A stretch of 20,160 nt of DNA. Origin: Zoogloeaceae bacterium. Lineage in GTDB: Bacteria; Pseudomonadota; Gammaproteobacteria; Burkholderiales; Rhodocyclaceae. The notes below the pieces were generated by a model. It saw nothing but the letters and a program-made list of their open reading frames with translations. It did no database searches and had not been told where the DNA came from. The number at the start of each line of letters is the position of its first letter. The first letter of the stretch is position 1. This document shows positions 6,664 to 13,836 of the stretch, one piece after another. The translations under genes and the position numbers were made by a program. Location: positions 1-20,160 of the forward strand of contig JAISLJ010000187.1 in the NCBI GenBank assembly GCA_031290955.1, written 5' to 3'.

Positions 6664-7824
6664 CTAGAAACGATGCAAGAGGCCAAACTGGAAAGCGCGT
6701 TGGTAGCCGTTTCCCAGATTGTCGGCATCGAAGACGATGGCGGGCGCACCCAGAATGCCGCGGCGCTTGCTGTTGTTGTCGATATCGGAAAATACCGCAT
6801 AGGCATTGGTTCGCCGGGAAAAGTGATAGGTGTAGCCCAAGGCGATTTGGCGGGCGATACCGGTGTTGCCAGAGACATCTGCGAGCCTGGAGCGGGCAAG
6901 GGAAATTTGCATGGCATGTTTGCCGAAGGGCAGGCTTGCGCCCAGCATCCAGTTCCTGAGCGTAAGCCCGTCTTGTGCCGCACTTTTCGTTTTGAGCTTG
7001 TTGTGGTCATGGAAGGCAGAAAGCCGCACGACACCGAAATCATATGCGCCGCCGATGGCCCATTTGGTAAACCGGGGCGCTTCGGCCTGCGCGATGTTGC
7101 CCGCTGATCGCGTCTGCTGGTAGAGCGCCATGACATGCACTGGACCATTCTGGTAACTGGGCAGGATGGCAAGAAAACGGGCATCGCCCTTGTTGTCTAC
7201 GGATGCGCTGCCGCCCACTTTCTTCGGCAAGCTGCCTTCCTGCCCCAGCGCGTTGAAGGCGGCCATGGCATTGACGGAAAATCCGGAAGTGCGAGGCGAG
7301 GCATACTGGATGGCGTTGTCGATGCGCGTGGGATCAAATTGTGATTCGCCCTGCTGCACGGCGGCGATGTTCTGGAAAACATTGCGGTAGTTCCCGACGG
7401 TATTGGCGCCGAATGGGTCAAGCGTGGCCTCCAGGATGAACGAGGGCGCGTACTGGCGGCCTGCGAGCAGGCTGCCAAACGCGCCCGACACACCCAGATA
7501 GGCTTGGCGATTGAAGAGACGGGGCGCGGGATAATCGCCGGTATCCGCCCAGAAACCGGTCTCCAGGTCAAGGAATACCTTGTAGCCCGCGCCCAGGTCT
7601 TCCGTGCCGCGAAATCCCAGGCGATTGCCATCGGAGGTGCCGGAATTGATGGCGTTCTGATGCTTGACGCCAGGAAGAAGATGATTGCTGCGCAGCGTGT
7701 AGCCCATGTCAATCGTGCCATAGATTTCCAGACTATTGGCGGCTTGCGCCAAGGAGGCTGAAAACGCGGCAAGACAGGGCAGCACGGAACGACGCAGGGT
7801 TTGCAGTTTTTTTGTCGCATGCAT
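6664..7824 (-). CDS. Gram-negative outer-membrane porin
   Basis: This general or substrate-selective trimeric porin of betaproteobacterial type has 386 aa. A signal peptide runs from Met1 through a basic and hydrophobic stretch to the AQA cleavage site at residue 28. The mature protein opens with NSLEIYGTIDMGY, the usual first strand of this family (SLYGxID-like), and ends with RAFQFGLLHRF, whose terminal Phe is the BAM assembly signal. Start 7824 is preferred over the longer frame to 7872 because it gives a normal signal peptide and has GGAG nine nt upstream. It is first in the porin-permease(-lysR) unit and probably lets the permease substrate across the outer membrane. Confidence 0.88.
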   Translation of the reverse strand: MHATKKLQTLRRSVLPCLAAFSASLAQAANSLEIYGTIDMGYTLRSNHLLPGVKHQNAINSGTSDGNRLGFRGTEDLGAGYKVFLDLETGFWADTGDYPAPRLFNRQAYLGVSGAFGSLLAGRQYAPSFILEATLDPFGANTVGNYRNVFQNIAAVQQGESQFDPTRIDNAIQYASPRTSGFSVNAMAAFNALGQEGSLPKKVGGSASVDNKGDARFLAILPSYQNGPVHVMALYQQTRSAGNIAQAEAPRFTKWAIGGAYDFGVVRLSAFHDHNKLKTKSAAQDGLTLRNWMLGASLPFGKHAMQISLARSRLADVSGNTGIARQIALGYTYHFSRRTNAYAVFSDIDNNSKRRGILGAPAIVFDADNLGNGYQRAFQFGLLHRF

Positions 7825-7877
7825 GATAGAAATCTCCATCGTTGGGGAAAAGTGTTGTTGGCCAGGGGGCAAGGAAA

Positions 7878-7906
7878 AGAATAGTCATGCGAAAAGGGAT
7901 GGACAA
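7878..7906 (-). promoter_or_regulatory. Candidate porin promoter
   Basis: The minus strand has TTGTCC (7906-7901), a 17-nt spacer and TATTCT (7883-7878). Each box matches consensus at 4 of 6 positions, with ideal spacing. The predicted start near 7871 gives a leader of about 47 nt. Confidence 0.45.
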
Positions 7907-7938
7907 ATGAAAAAACCAGGCCGGATTGATAAGGAAAC

Positions 7939-7948
7939 GGTTATAACC
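7939..7948. promoter_or_regulatory. Palindrome GGTTATAACC, possible LysR-type site
   Basis: This perfect 10-bp palindrome is made of back-to-back GGTTAT and ATAACC half-sites, the same half-site type as in the CATAAC/GTTATG dyad at 8068-8084. It is centred about 72 nt upstream of the predicted porin start, where LysR regulators usually bind their recognition site. Confidence 0.4.
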
Positions 7949-8029
7949 ATGATGGCGCCTTGTGTCTTCGCATGTGGCGACTCATGAGGATTTGTGCGCA
8001 GCACGGAAAATTCTTTCCTGTAACACATT

Positions 8030-8088
8030 GATTCATAAGGTGTTTTTCTAGGATATAAGGGCGATTCATAACTGGTTGGTTATGAATC
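8030..8088. repeat. GATTCATAA repeats: two direct copies and one inverted
   Basis: Direct copies of GATTCATAA lie at 8030-8038 and 8063-8071, 33 bp apart (close to three helical turns). The inverted copy TTATGAATC is at 8080-8088. The second and third form the inner part of the 16-bp dyad. Helical phasing suggests a cooperative protein-binding site upstream of the catabolic operon. Confidence 0.5.
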
Positions 8089-8100
8089 GCCCTTGTTTTT
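8057..8100 (+). terminator. Perfect 16-bp hairpin with T-tract upstream of the monooxygenase
   Basis: The arms AAGGGCGATTCATAAC (8057-8072) and GTTATGAATCGCCCTT (8079-8094) pair perfectly around the loop TGGTTG, followed by G and five T on the plus strand. This is a textbook intrinsic terminator form, yet no plus-strand gene lies just upstream and the catabolic operon starts 87 nt downstream. It may be an attenuator, the end of a small RNA, or an operator: its core ATAAC-N6-GTTAT has the spacing of the PcaQ-type motif as I recall it. Confidence 0.7.
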
Positions 8101-8186
8101 ATCATTGGATATTGGCAGGCGGAGCGGTCAGAATGTGCATGTCTCACCATTTACTGGCCACCGCCATTCATTGAAAGGAAGCAATC

Positions 8187-9719
8187 ATGACGATAGTCAC
8201 GAACAAGGATTATCTCCCCTTCACAGGCAAGGAATACCTTGACAGTCTCGACGACGGACGTGAAGTCTATCTCTACGGGGAACGGGTGAAAAACGTGGCC
8301 GAGCATCCGGCCTTTCGCAATTCGGCGCGGATGATTGCCCGCATGTACGATGCCCTGCATGATCCCGCGAAGCAGGACGTGTTGACCACGCCGACGGAAT
8401 GGGGCGGTTTTACGCATCGCTTCTATCGCGCGGCGACCAATGTGGAAGAACAGGTCGCGCAGCGCGATGCCATTGCCGAATGGCAGCGCATGGCCTGGGG
8501 CTGGATGGGACGCTCGCCAGACTACAAGGGCTGCTTTCTCGGCACATTGGGCGCAAACGCGGCGTTCTACAAGGGTTTCGAGGAAAATGCCCGTCGCTGG
8601 TACAGGAAAGCGCAGGAAAGGACGTGGTATGTTAATCACGCCATCATGCACCCGCCGGTTGACCGCTCGCTGGGTTCGGAGGCTGGTCGCGATTTCTTCG
8701 CGCATGTGACCCGGGAGACCGATGCCGGTATCTATGTGAGCGGGGCCAAGGTGGTGGCGACAAATTCCATGCTTACCCACTACACTTTCATTGGTCATGT
8801 GGGGCAGGCGGCAATCAAGGACAAGGCCTATTGCCCGGTCTTCCTGATGCCGACTGGCGCGCCGGGCGTCAAGCTCATTTGTCGCACCTCCAACGAATAC
8901 CGGGCCGCCGCACTCGGCAGCCCGTTCGACTATCCGCTCTCCAGTCGCCTGGACGAGAATGACGCCATCCTGGTCATGGAGGATGTCTTCATCCCGTGGG
9001 AGGACGTGTTCATCTATGACCTCGAACAGGCCAATGCCTACAATACCGGTTCCGGCTATCTGGAACGCGCTTCGCTGCATGGCTGCACCCGGTTCGCGGT
9101 GAAACTGGATTTCCTGGTGGGTTTGCTGGCGCGGGCGCTGGAGATCACCGGCTCAGACAAGTTCCACGGCGTCATGTCGCAACTGGGTGAAGTCATTGCC
9201 TGGCGCAACACGTTCTGGGCCTTGTCGGACGCAATGGCCAAGAGCGCCCTGCCGTGGAACGGCATGATCCGTCCCGCTGCCGAACCGGCAGGCGCCTACC
9301 GCGTGATGAACCAGCTTGCGATGCCGAAGATCAAGAACATCATCGAGCAGATCGTCGCCTCCGGCCTCATTTATCTCAATTCCGGCGTGGAGGATTTCCT
9401 GAATCCAGAGATTCGCGCCCACCTTGACCGCTACGCGCGCGGCTCCTACGGCATTTCTGCCGAAGAGCGCGTCAAGGTGATGAAACTCCTTTGGGATGCC
9501 ATCGGCACCGAATTTGGCGCGCGTCATGAGCTGTACGAGATCAACTATATCGGCAGCAACGACGTGACTCGCCAGACCAATCTCTTCGCCGCGCAGGAAA
9601 ACGGGTTGCTCGATTCCTGCAAGGCATTTGCCGCCACAGCGATGGCAGATTATGACCTGACTGGCTGGATCGCCCCGGATCTGGTCAATCCAGATGATGT
9701 CAATATCCTGAAAAAATGA
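8187..9719 (+). CDS. HpaB-family FAD-dependent monooxygenase, oxygenase component
   Basis: This is the large component of a two-component, reduced-flavin-dependent aromatic hydroxylase (510 aa; E. coli HpaB is about 520). It adds an ortho hydroxyl to a phenol-like ring using FADH2 supplied by a separate reductase. The N-terminal TGKEYLDSLDDGREVYLYGERVK is typical. Arg109 and Tyr113 (GRSPDY) and His151 (VNHAIMHP) fall at the same spacing as the substrate-binding Arg100, Tyr104 and His142 of the Thermus enzyme. It starts with AGGAAG five nt upstream of ATG and is the first gene of a seven-gene operon. No HpaC-type reductase is encoded in the window, so the flavin must come from elsewhere. The family also includes phenol, chlorophenol and PvcC-like hydroxylases; the substrate here is unknown. 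Confidence 0.88.
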   Translation: MTIVTNKDYLPFTGKEYLDSLDDGREVYLYGERVKNVAEHPAFRNSARMIARMYDALHDPAKQDVLTTPTEWGGFTHRFYRAATNVEEQVAQRDAIAEWQRMAWGWMGRSPDYKGCFLGTLGANAAFYKGFEENARRWYRKAQERTWYVNHAIMHPPVDRSLGSEAGRDFFAHVTRETDAGIYVSGAKVVATNSMLTHYTFIGHVGQAAIKDKAYCPVFLMPTGAPGVKLICRTSNEYRAAALGSPFDYPLSSRLDENDAILVMEDVFIPWEDVFIYDLEQANAYNTGSGYLERASLHGCTRFAVKLDFLVGLLARALEITGSDKFHGVMSQLGEVIAWRNTFWALSDAMAKSALPWNGMIRPAAEPAGAYRVMNQLAMPKIKNIIEQIVASGLIYLNSGVEDFLNPEIRAHLDRYARGSYGISAEERVKVMKLLWDAIGTEFGARHELYEINYIGSNDVTRQTNLFAAQENGLLDSCKAFAATAMADYDLTGWIAPDLVNPDDVNILKK

Positions 9720-9735
9720 TTCGATGGAGGCTCCC

Positions 9736-10725
9736 ATGACTTCCCCTTTGGCGCTTGCACAAGTAACCTACGAGGTGCCTGACCTTGACCTCCAGGAAAG
9801 GTTCCTGACCGATTTTGGGCTTGTCCGCGCGGCGCGCACCGAAGATGCGTTGTACATGCGCGGCGCGGGCGCGGCGCATCACATTCACGTGAGCCGCAGG
9901 GCGGACAGGCAAGGTTTCGTCGGCGCTTCCTTCGAGATGGCGACTCGTGCCGACCTGGAAATCCTCGCCCGGTTTCCGGAAGCGTCCCCGGTCCGGCCTG
10001 CCTCTGAACCTGGCGGAGGCGAAGAAGTGGTGATGCATACGCCGGATGGAGTGGAAATCCGCGCTATTTTTGGCCGCGCCACACAGCCGCCGTTGCCGAC
10101 ACGCGCACCCAATGGCTTCAACAACAGCATCGAAAAAGGTCGTGTGGATGCCTCCGTGCGTTGGCAGGGACATCCCAATGGCTGGCAGCCACAAACCATT
10201 GGGCAAGATACTTGGCAACGACGCCTGAAACCCTGCGAAGCCCTGCGCCTTGGTCATTTCGTGCTGCATGTGCGCAACCACGATGAGACCGTGCGCTGGT
10301 TCCAGATGCGCTTTGGTCTCCTCGCCTCCGATTATTTCCTGCCGACGGGCGAGGTGGGGCCGGTGGTTGGCACCTTCCTGCGCTTTGATCATGGCGCGAC
10401 GCCGGTTGATCACCATGTGCTTTTGGTGCTGCAATCCAACTGGGTTGGCGTCCATCATTGCTCCTTTGAGGTAGCCGACCTGGACGCAATCATGGGCGCG
10501 CATGAATACCTGCTTGCGCGAGGTTGGACGCTGGATTGCGGAATTGGCCGCCATATGCTGGGTTCGCAGATCTTCGACTACTGGAAAGACCCGTTCGGGT
10601 TCCGGGTCGAGCATTACACCGATGGCGATGTCGCAACCGCCGACTACGTGCCAACCCGTTACAACGGCACGGCCAGCCAGACGACACAGTGGGGCATGGA
10701 ACCCTCGCTGGATTTTTTTCAATGA
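9736..10725 (+). CDS. Type I extradiol ring-cleavage dioxygenase (VOC superfamily)
   Basis: This two-domain vicinal-oxygen-chelate protein of 329 aa is most like extradiol catechol dioxygenases (BphC/HpaD class). The N-terminal domain is degenerate. The C-terminal domain keeps the 2-His-1-carboxylate set His174 (GHFVLHV), His241 (HHCSFEV) and Glu292 (FRVEHYTDGD), plus a DHH pair at 225-227 and Tyr294 where acid-base residues lie in the family. It should therefore be an active metal-dependent enzyme that opens the ring next to a catechol-like diol. Start 9736 is chosen because GGAGG (9726-9730) lies five nt upstream; the ATG at 9724 overlaps that site. It follows the monooxygenase by 16 nt, matching hydroxylation then meta cleavage. 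Confidence 0.83.
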   Translation: MTSPLALAQVTYEVPDLDLQERFLTDFGLVRAARTEDALYMRGAGAAHHIHVSRRADRQGFVGASFEMATRADLEILARFPEASPVRPASEPGGGEEVVMHTPDGVEIRAIFGRATQPPLPTRAPNGFNNSIEKGRVDASVRWQGHPNGWQPQTIGQDTWQRRLKPCEALRLGHFVLHVRNHDETVRWFQMRFGLLASDYFLPTGEVGPVVGTFLRFDHGATPVDHHVLLVLQSNWVGVHHCSFEVADLDAIMGAHEYLLARGWTLDCGIGRHMLGSQIFDYWKDPFGFRVEHYTDGDVATADYVPTRYNGTASQTTQWGMEPSLDFFQ

Positions 10726-10735
10726 GGGAGAAAAC

Positions 10736-11455
10736 ATGTCCGGACTCAAACCTGAAACCCGGAAACACCTCTTGCAGGTCGGTGTGGCAAACATCGCCAA
10801 TACGCTTCTGAAACGGGGCTTTCGCAACGTAATTCCGCACGGAGTGCGCCCGCTCAATCCCCGGCAGCCGTGCCTGGTGGGCGAAGCCTTTACCCTGCGC
10901 TTCATTCCCGCGCGCGAGGATCTCGACCACATGGGCGCCTACAATCGTGATGACAATTTGCACCGCGTTGCCATCGAGACTTGCCCGGCAGGCAAGGTGC
11001 TGGTCATTGACGCCCTTGGTTCCACTGCGGCGGCCTCAATGGGCGACATGATGGCCTGGCGCCTCGTCGCGCGTGGCGTGGCAGGCGTGGTCAGCGATGG
11101 CGGCTTCCGGGACTCGGAAAGCATACGACTGACGGGCCTGCCTTGTTACGCGCAGGGCGTGGCCATCCCTGCCACTCCGATCCGCCTGCATCCGGTCGCG
11201 CTGGAGGAACCTGTTGGCTGCGGCGGCGTCGCCGTCTATCCGGGCGATGTCATCGTGGGCGATGTCGAGGGCGTTGCGGTGATTCCCGCCACGCTTGTCG
11301 ATGCCGTAGCCGAGGAAGCGTTCGCGGCCACGGCCTACGAGGAATTCGCCGCAGAACAAATCCGCGCCGGACGTTCGCTTCTGGGCCTTTTCCCGTCGAC
11401 GCCGGAATCCCGGCAGGAATACGAAGACTGGCTGCAGGGAAAGGAACACACATGA
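10736..11455 (+). CDS. RraA-family aldolase/decarboxylase-like protein
   Basis: This 239-aa protein has the RraA/HMG-aldolase fold. The signature is GDMMAWRLVARGVAGVVSDG, then GFRD. Gly103-Asp104 begin the substrate loop, and Arg125-Asp126 correspond to the Arg and metal-linked Asp of 4-hydroxy-4-methyl-2-oxoglutarate/4-carboxy-4-hydroxy-2-oxoadipate aldolases. Those enzymes split 4-hydroxy-2-oxo-acids to pyruvate plus a keto acid, and many also decarboxylate oxaloacetate. In this operon a terminal C-C cleavage role is more likely than the RNase E inhibitor role of E. coli RraA. It starts 10 nt after the dioxygenase with GAGGGAG upstream, and its stop overlaps the cupin start (ATGA). Confidence 0.82.
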   Translation: MSGLKPETRKHLLQVGVANIANTLLKRGFRNVIPHGVRPLNPRQPCLVGEAFTLRFIPAREDLDHMGAYNRDDNLHRVAIETCPAGKVLVIDALGSTAAASMGDMMAWRLVARGVAGVVSDGGFRDSESIRLTGLPCYAQGVAIPATPIRLHPVALEEPVGCGGVAVYPGDVIVGDVEGVAVIPATLVDAVAEEAFAATAYEEFAAEQIRAGRSLLGLFPSTPESRQEYEDWLQGKEHT

Positions 11456-11868
11456 ATCCCGCGCTTGCCAAGACATTGGAAATCCTGCTCCAGCGTGCCG
11501 ATCTCCAGGACTCGGATTGGATCGATTTCCCGGCGTATGGATTTCGCCAGTATTTCCTGTGGAAGAATCCGGAAACGGGCGCCAGCATCGCCCTCCTGGA
11601 ATACGAGAAGGGGGGACGGATTCCGGTTCGGCACCAACATGCTTCCAATCAATTCATGTTCTGCCTGGAGGGCGACTACGAATACACCGGGACCGGCCTG
11701 CGCCTCACGCCGGGATCCTTCTACATGAACCCGAAGGATCATCCGCACGGCCCAACCCTGGCGCATGAAAAAAGCGTGCTGCTCGAAATCTACGATGGCC
11801 CGCATTATTACGAAAAGCCGCTCTATCACAATGATACGAGCATTGGCGAATTCTTGAAAAAGGACTGA
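11452..11868 (+). CDS. Small single-domain cupin protein
   Basis: This is a 138-aa protein with one cupin barrel. Motif 1 appears as GGRIPVRHQHASNQFMFCLEG, giving His61 and His63. Motif 2 is PGSFYMNPKDHPHGP, giving His97 and His99. The ligand set suggests a bound metal, as in small cupin dioxygenases, isomerases and ChrR-like cupins. It overlaps the upstream RraA-like gene by 4 nt and ends 3 nt before the dehydrogenase, so it is an integral member of the operon. It could be a second dioxygenase or an isomerase/tautomerase acting on a ring-fission product. The sequence does not decide between these. Confidence 0.8.
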   Translation: MNPALAKTLEILLQRADLQDSDWIDFPAYGFRQYFLWKNPETGASIALLEYEKGGRIPVRHQHASNQFMFCLEGDYEYTGTGLRLTPGSFYMNPKDHPHGPTLAHEKSVLLEIYDGPHYYEKPLYHNDTSIGEFLKKD

Positions 11869-11871
11869 CTC

Positions 11872-13401
11872 ATGTTTGATGCACAACAGGTTCTCGAATC
11901 CTTCGGCCTGCACCAGCCGCATGCCGGCGGCTATGCCGAAGAAATTGGCTGGACGCCGCTTGCTGATCGTCCCTTCCTTGATGCTGTTTGTCCTGCGGAC
12001 GGCAAGACGGTTGCCCGGATTGTCGCTTGCAATGCGGACGACTACGAAAGCATCGCGGCGACTGCCATCGCCGCGCAGCAACGCTGGCGCATGGCGCCCG
12101 CGCCACGCCGGGGCGAATTCGTGCGGCGAATCGGCCAGCTTGTCGCCGACAACATGGAAACGCTCATCGGGCTGATCTGCCTGGATACCGGCAAATCGAC
12201 GATGGAAGCGCGTGGTGAACTGAAGGAAGTCATCGACATGGCGACCCTGGCTGCCGGACAATCGCGCATGCTGTATGGCTATACCCAGCAATCGCAGCGC
12301 CCCAGGCATCGCATGTATGACCAATGGCTTCCGTTGGGCGTTGTTGGCATCATCACTGCCTACAATTTTCCGGCGGCGGTGTGGGCGCAGAACGGCTTTT
12401 TGTCGGCAATCGGCGGCAATACGGTCATCTGGAAACCCAGCCCCAAAGTCGCGCTGACCGCCATTGCCTTGCAAAAGCTTGCCAACCAGGCTGCGCGGGA
12501 ATTCGAGGCGGAGGGCGTTTTCTCGCTTTTCCTGCCTGCGGACGACGCCCTGGCGGAACGCCTGCTTGCCGATACGCGCGTGGCGATGATTTCCTTCACC
12601 GGTTCCACGCGCGTGGGCAGGAAGGTGGCGGAGATCGTCGGCAGCACGCTGGGGCGGCGTTACATGCTGGAATGCTCGGGCAATAATGGCTGCATCGTTG
12701 ATGAAACTGCCGACCTGGAATTGGCCGCCCGGGCCATCACCTTCGGCGCGCTCGGGACAACCGGACAGCGTTGCACCAGCACCCGCCGCCTCATCGTGCA
12801 CAAAAGCGTAGTTGCGCCGCTCCTCGCGCTGTTGCAAAAGGCATTTTCGCAAATTCGCATCGGGGACCCACGCGCTGCTGAAAGCATCATCGGCCCTTTG
12901 ATCGATGCGTCGGCGGTGGATGCCTATCGCCGGAGCATCGCCGAGGCGGTCCGCCTGGGGGGCAAGGTAGTCTATGGCGGCAAGGTGATCGACCGTCCTG
13001 GTCTTTATGTGGAACCCTGTCTGATTACCGATGTCCAGCCGGAGTGGGCCTGTGTACAGGGAGAAACCTTTGCGCCCATTGTCTTCGTGCTGGTCTATGA
13101 AACGCTGGAAGAAGCCATTTCCATCCACAACGATGTCGCGCAGGGCTTGGCATCCGGCATCCACAGCACCAATCTTTGCCACATCGAGACCTTCCTTTCC
13201 GCAGCAGGCAGCGACTGCGGCATCGTGCGGGTCAACATGGGCACTACTGGCGCGGACGTGGGTTCCGCCTTTGGCGGCGAGAAGGAAACCGGCGGCGGAC
13301 GCACGGCAGGGTCGGACGCCTGGAAGGGCTACATGCGGCGGCAAAGCGTCTGCATCAACTGGGGCGGCAAGAGCGCCTGGGATCACCTTGTCCAATTCTG
13401 A
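11872..13401 (+). CDS. ALDH7-type aldehyde dehydrogenase
   Basis: This NAD(P)-dependent aldehyde dehydrogenase of 509 aa should oxidise a semialdehyde to its acid. Catalytic residues are Asn165 (AYNFP), Lys188 (WKPS), Glu267 (LECSGNNG) and the nucleophile Cys301 (GQRCTSTRR). The C-terminal GSAFGGEKETGGGRTAGSDAWKGYMRR block is characteristic of the ALDH7/antiquitin branch (alpha-aminoadipate semialdehyde dehydrogenase). The usual LELGGNN around the glutamate is changed to LECSGNN. By position it should oxidise the semialdehyde made by the extradiol enzyme, the job of HpaE in the homoprotocatechuate route. ALDH7 members elsewhere act on amino-semialdehydes, in line with a nitrogenous substrate. 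AAGGA lies upstream of the start. Confidence 0.87.
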   Translation: MFDAQQVLESFGLHQPHAGGYAEEIGWTPLADRPFLDAVCPADGKTVARIVACNADDYESIAATAIAAQQRWRMAPAPRRGEFVRRIGQLVADNMETLIGLICLDTGKSTMEARGELKEVIDMATLAAGQSRMLYGYTQQSQRPRHRMYDQWLPLGVVGIITAYNFPAAVWAQNGFLSAIGGNTVIWKPSPKVALTAIALQKLANQAAREFEAEGVFSLFLPADDALAERLLADTRVAMISFTGSTRVGRKVAEIVGSTLGRRYMLECSGNNGCIVDETADLELAARAITFGALGTTGQRCTSTRRLIVHKSVVAPLLALLQKAFSQIRIGDPRAAESIIGPLIDASAVDAYRRSIAEAVRLGGKVVYGGKVIDRPGLYVEPCLITDVQPEWACVQGETFAPIVFVLVYETLEEAISIHNDVAQGLASGIHSTNLCHIETFLSAAGSDCGIVRVNMGTTGADVGSAFGGEKETGGGRTAGSDAWKGYMRRQSVCINWGGKSAWDHLVQF

Positions 13402-13414
13402 AACGGAGCACAAC

Positions 13415-13834
13415 ATGTCACGTGAACGCATCATGACCGAAACCGTCCGGGAACCTGCCCCAGGCTTGTGGTCGAACTGCCTGAAAAGCGGCGAGTGGGT
13501 CTTCATCTCCGGTATGACCGCCCGCGCGCCGGATGGCGAAACCATATCGGGCGAAGATGAATACGCCCAGGCCAGAGTGATTTTCCGGAAGATACAGGCT
13601 CTGGTCAAGGCTGCGGGCGGGCAGATCAACGATGTCATGAAAATGACCATCTTCGTGACGCGCATTGCCCATAATACCGAGGTCTGGCGCGCGCGCCGGG
13701 AATTCTTCAGCGGTGATTTTCCGGCTTGCACTCTGGTAGAGGTCCGGGCGCTGGCAAAGCCGGAAATCCTGTTGGAAATCGAAGCCATCGCGCGGGTTGG
13801 CAGTTCCAGTTCCCTTGCGTCTCCAGGAGCATGA
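13415..13834 (+). CDS. Rid (YjgF/YER057c/UK114) family protein lacking the catalytic Arg
   Basis: This is a 139-aa chorismate-mutase-like fold with the Rid hallmark region (FVTRIAHNTEVWRARREFF, then PACTLVEVRALAKPEILLEIEAIA). In archetypal RidA the PARxxVEV segment supplies the Arg that binds the substrate carboxylate during enamine/imine hydrolysis. Here the position is Cys105, so this is one of the Rid subgroups without that Arg. Classical 2-aminoacrylate deaminase activity is not expected. Rid proteins sit in several N-aromatic pathways (2-aminomuconate deaminase, RutC of uracil breakdown), so a role with an amino or enamine intermediate is plausible. GGAG lies seven nt before the ATG. The stop lies 2 nt from the next start. 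Confidence 0.84.
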   Translation: MSRERIMTETVREPAPGLWSNCLKSGEWVFISGMTARAPDGETISGEDEYAQARVIFRKIQALVKAAGGQINDVMKMTIFVTRIAHNTEVWRARREFFSGDFPACTLVEVRALAKPEILLEIEAIARVGSSSSLASPGA

Positions 13835-13836
13835 CC

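Larger units (their letters stand above)
7825..8186. promoter_or_regulatory. Divergent control region between porin and catabolic operon
   Basis: There are 362 nt with no supported gene between two divergent starts. The region contains a porin-side promoter candidate (7878-7906), the palindrome GGTTATAACC (7939-7948), a small GGAAA/TTTCC dyad (8006-8019), GATTCATAA repeats (8030-8088) and the perfect 16-bp dyad with T-tract (8057-8100). The last 86 nt before the monooxygenase carry no good -35/-10 pair. Confidence 0.6.

Noticed and set aside
5356..7107. 583-codon plus-strand open frame opposite the permease and porin
   Set aside because: It lies antisense to two clearly recognisable membrane proteins. 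Its translation is charged, low in hydrophobic residues and family-free, the usual shadow of a GC-rich gene.
8105..8134. Sigma70 or sigma54 promoter just upstream of the monooxygenase
   Set aside because: TTGGAT/CAGAAT and TTGGCA/GTGCAT pairs match too poorly, and TGGCAGG is not followed by the -12 GC element at the right distance.
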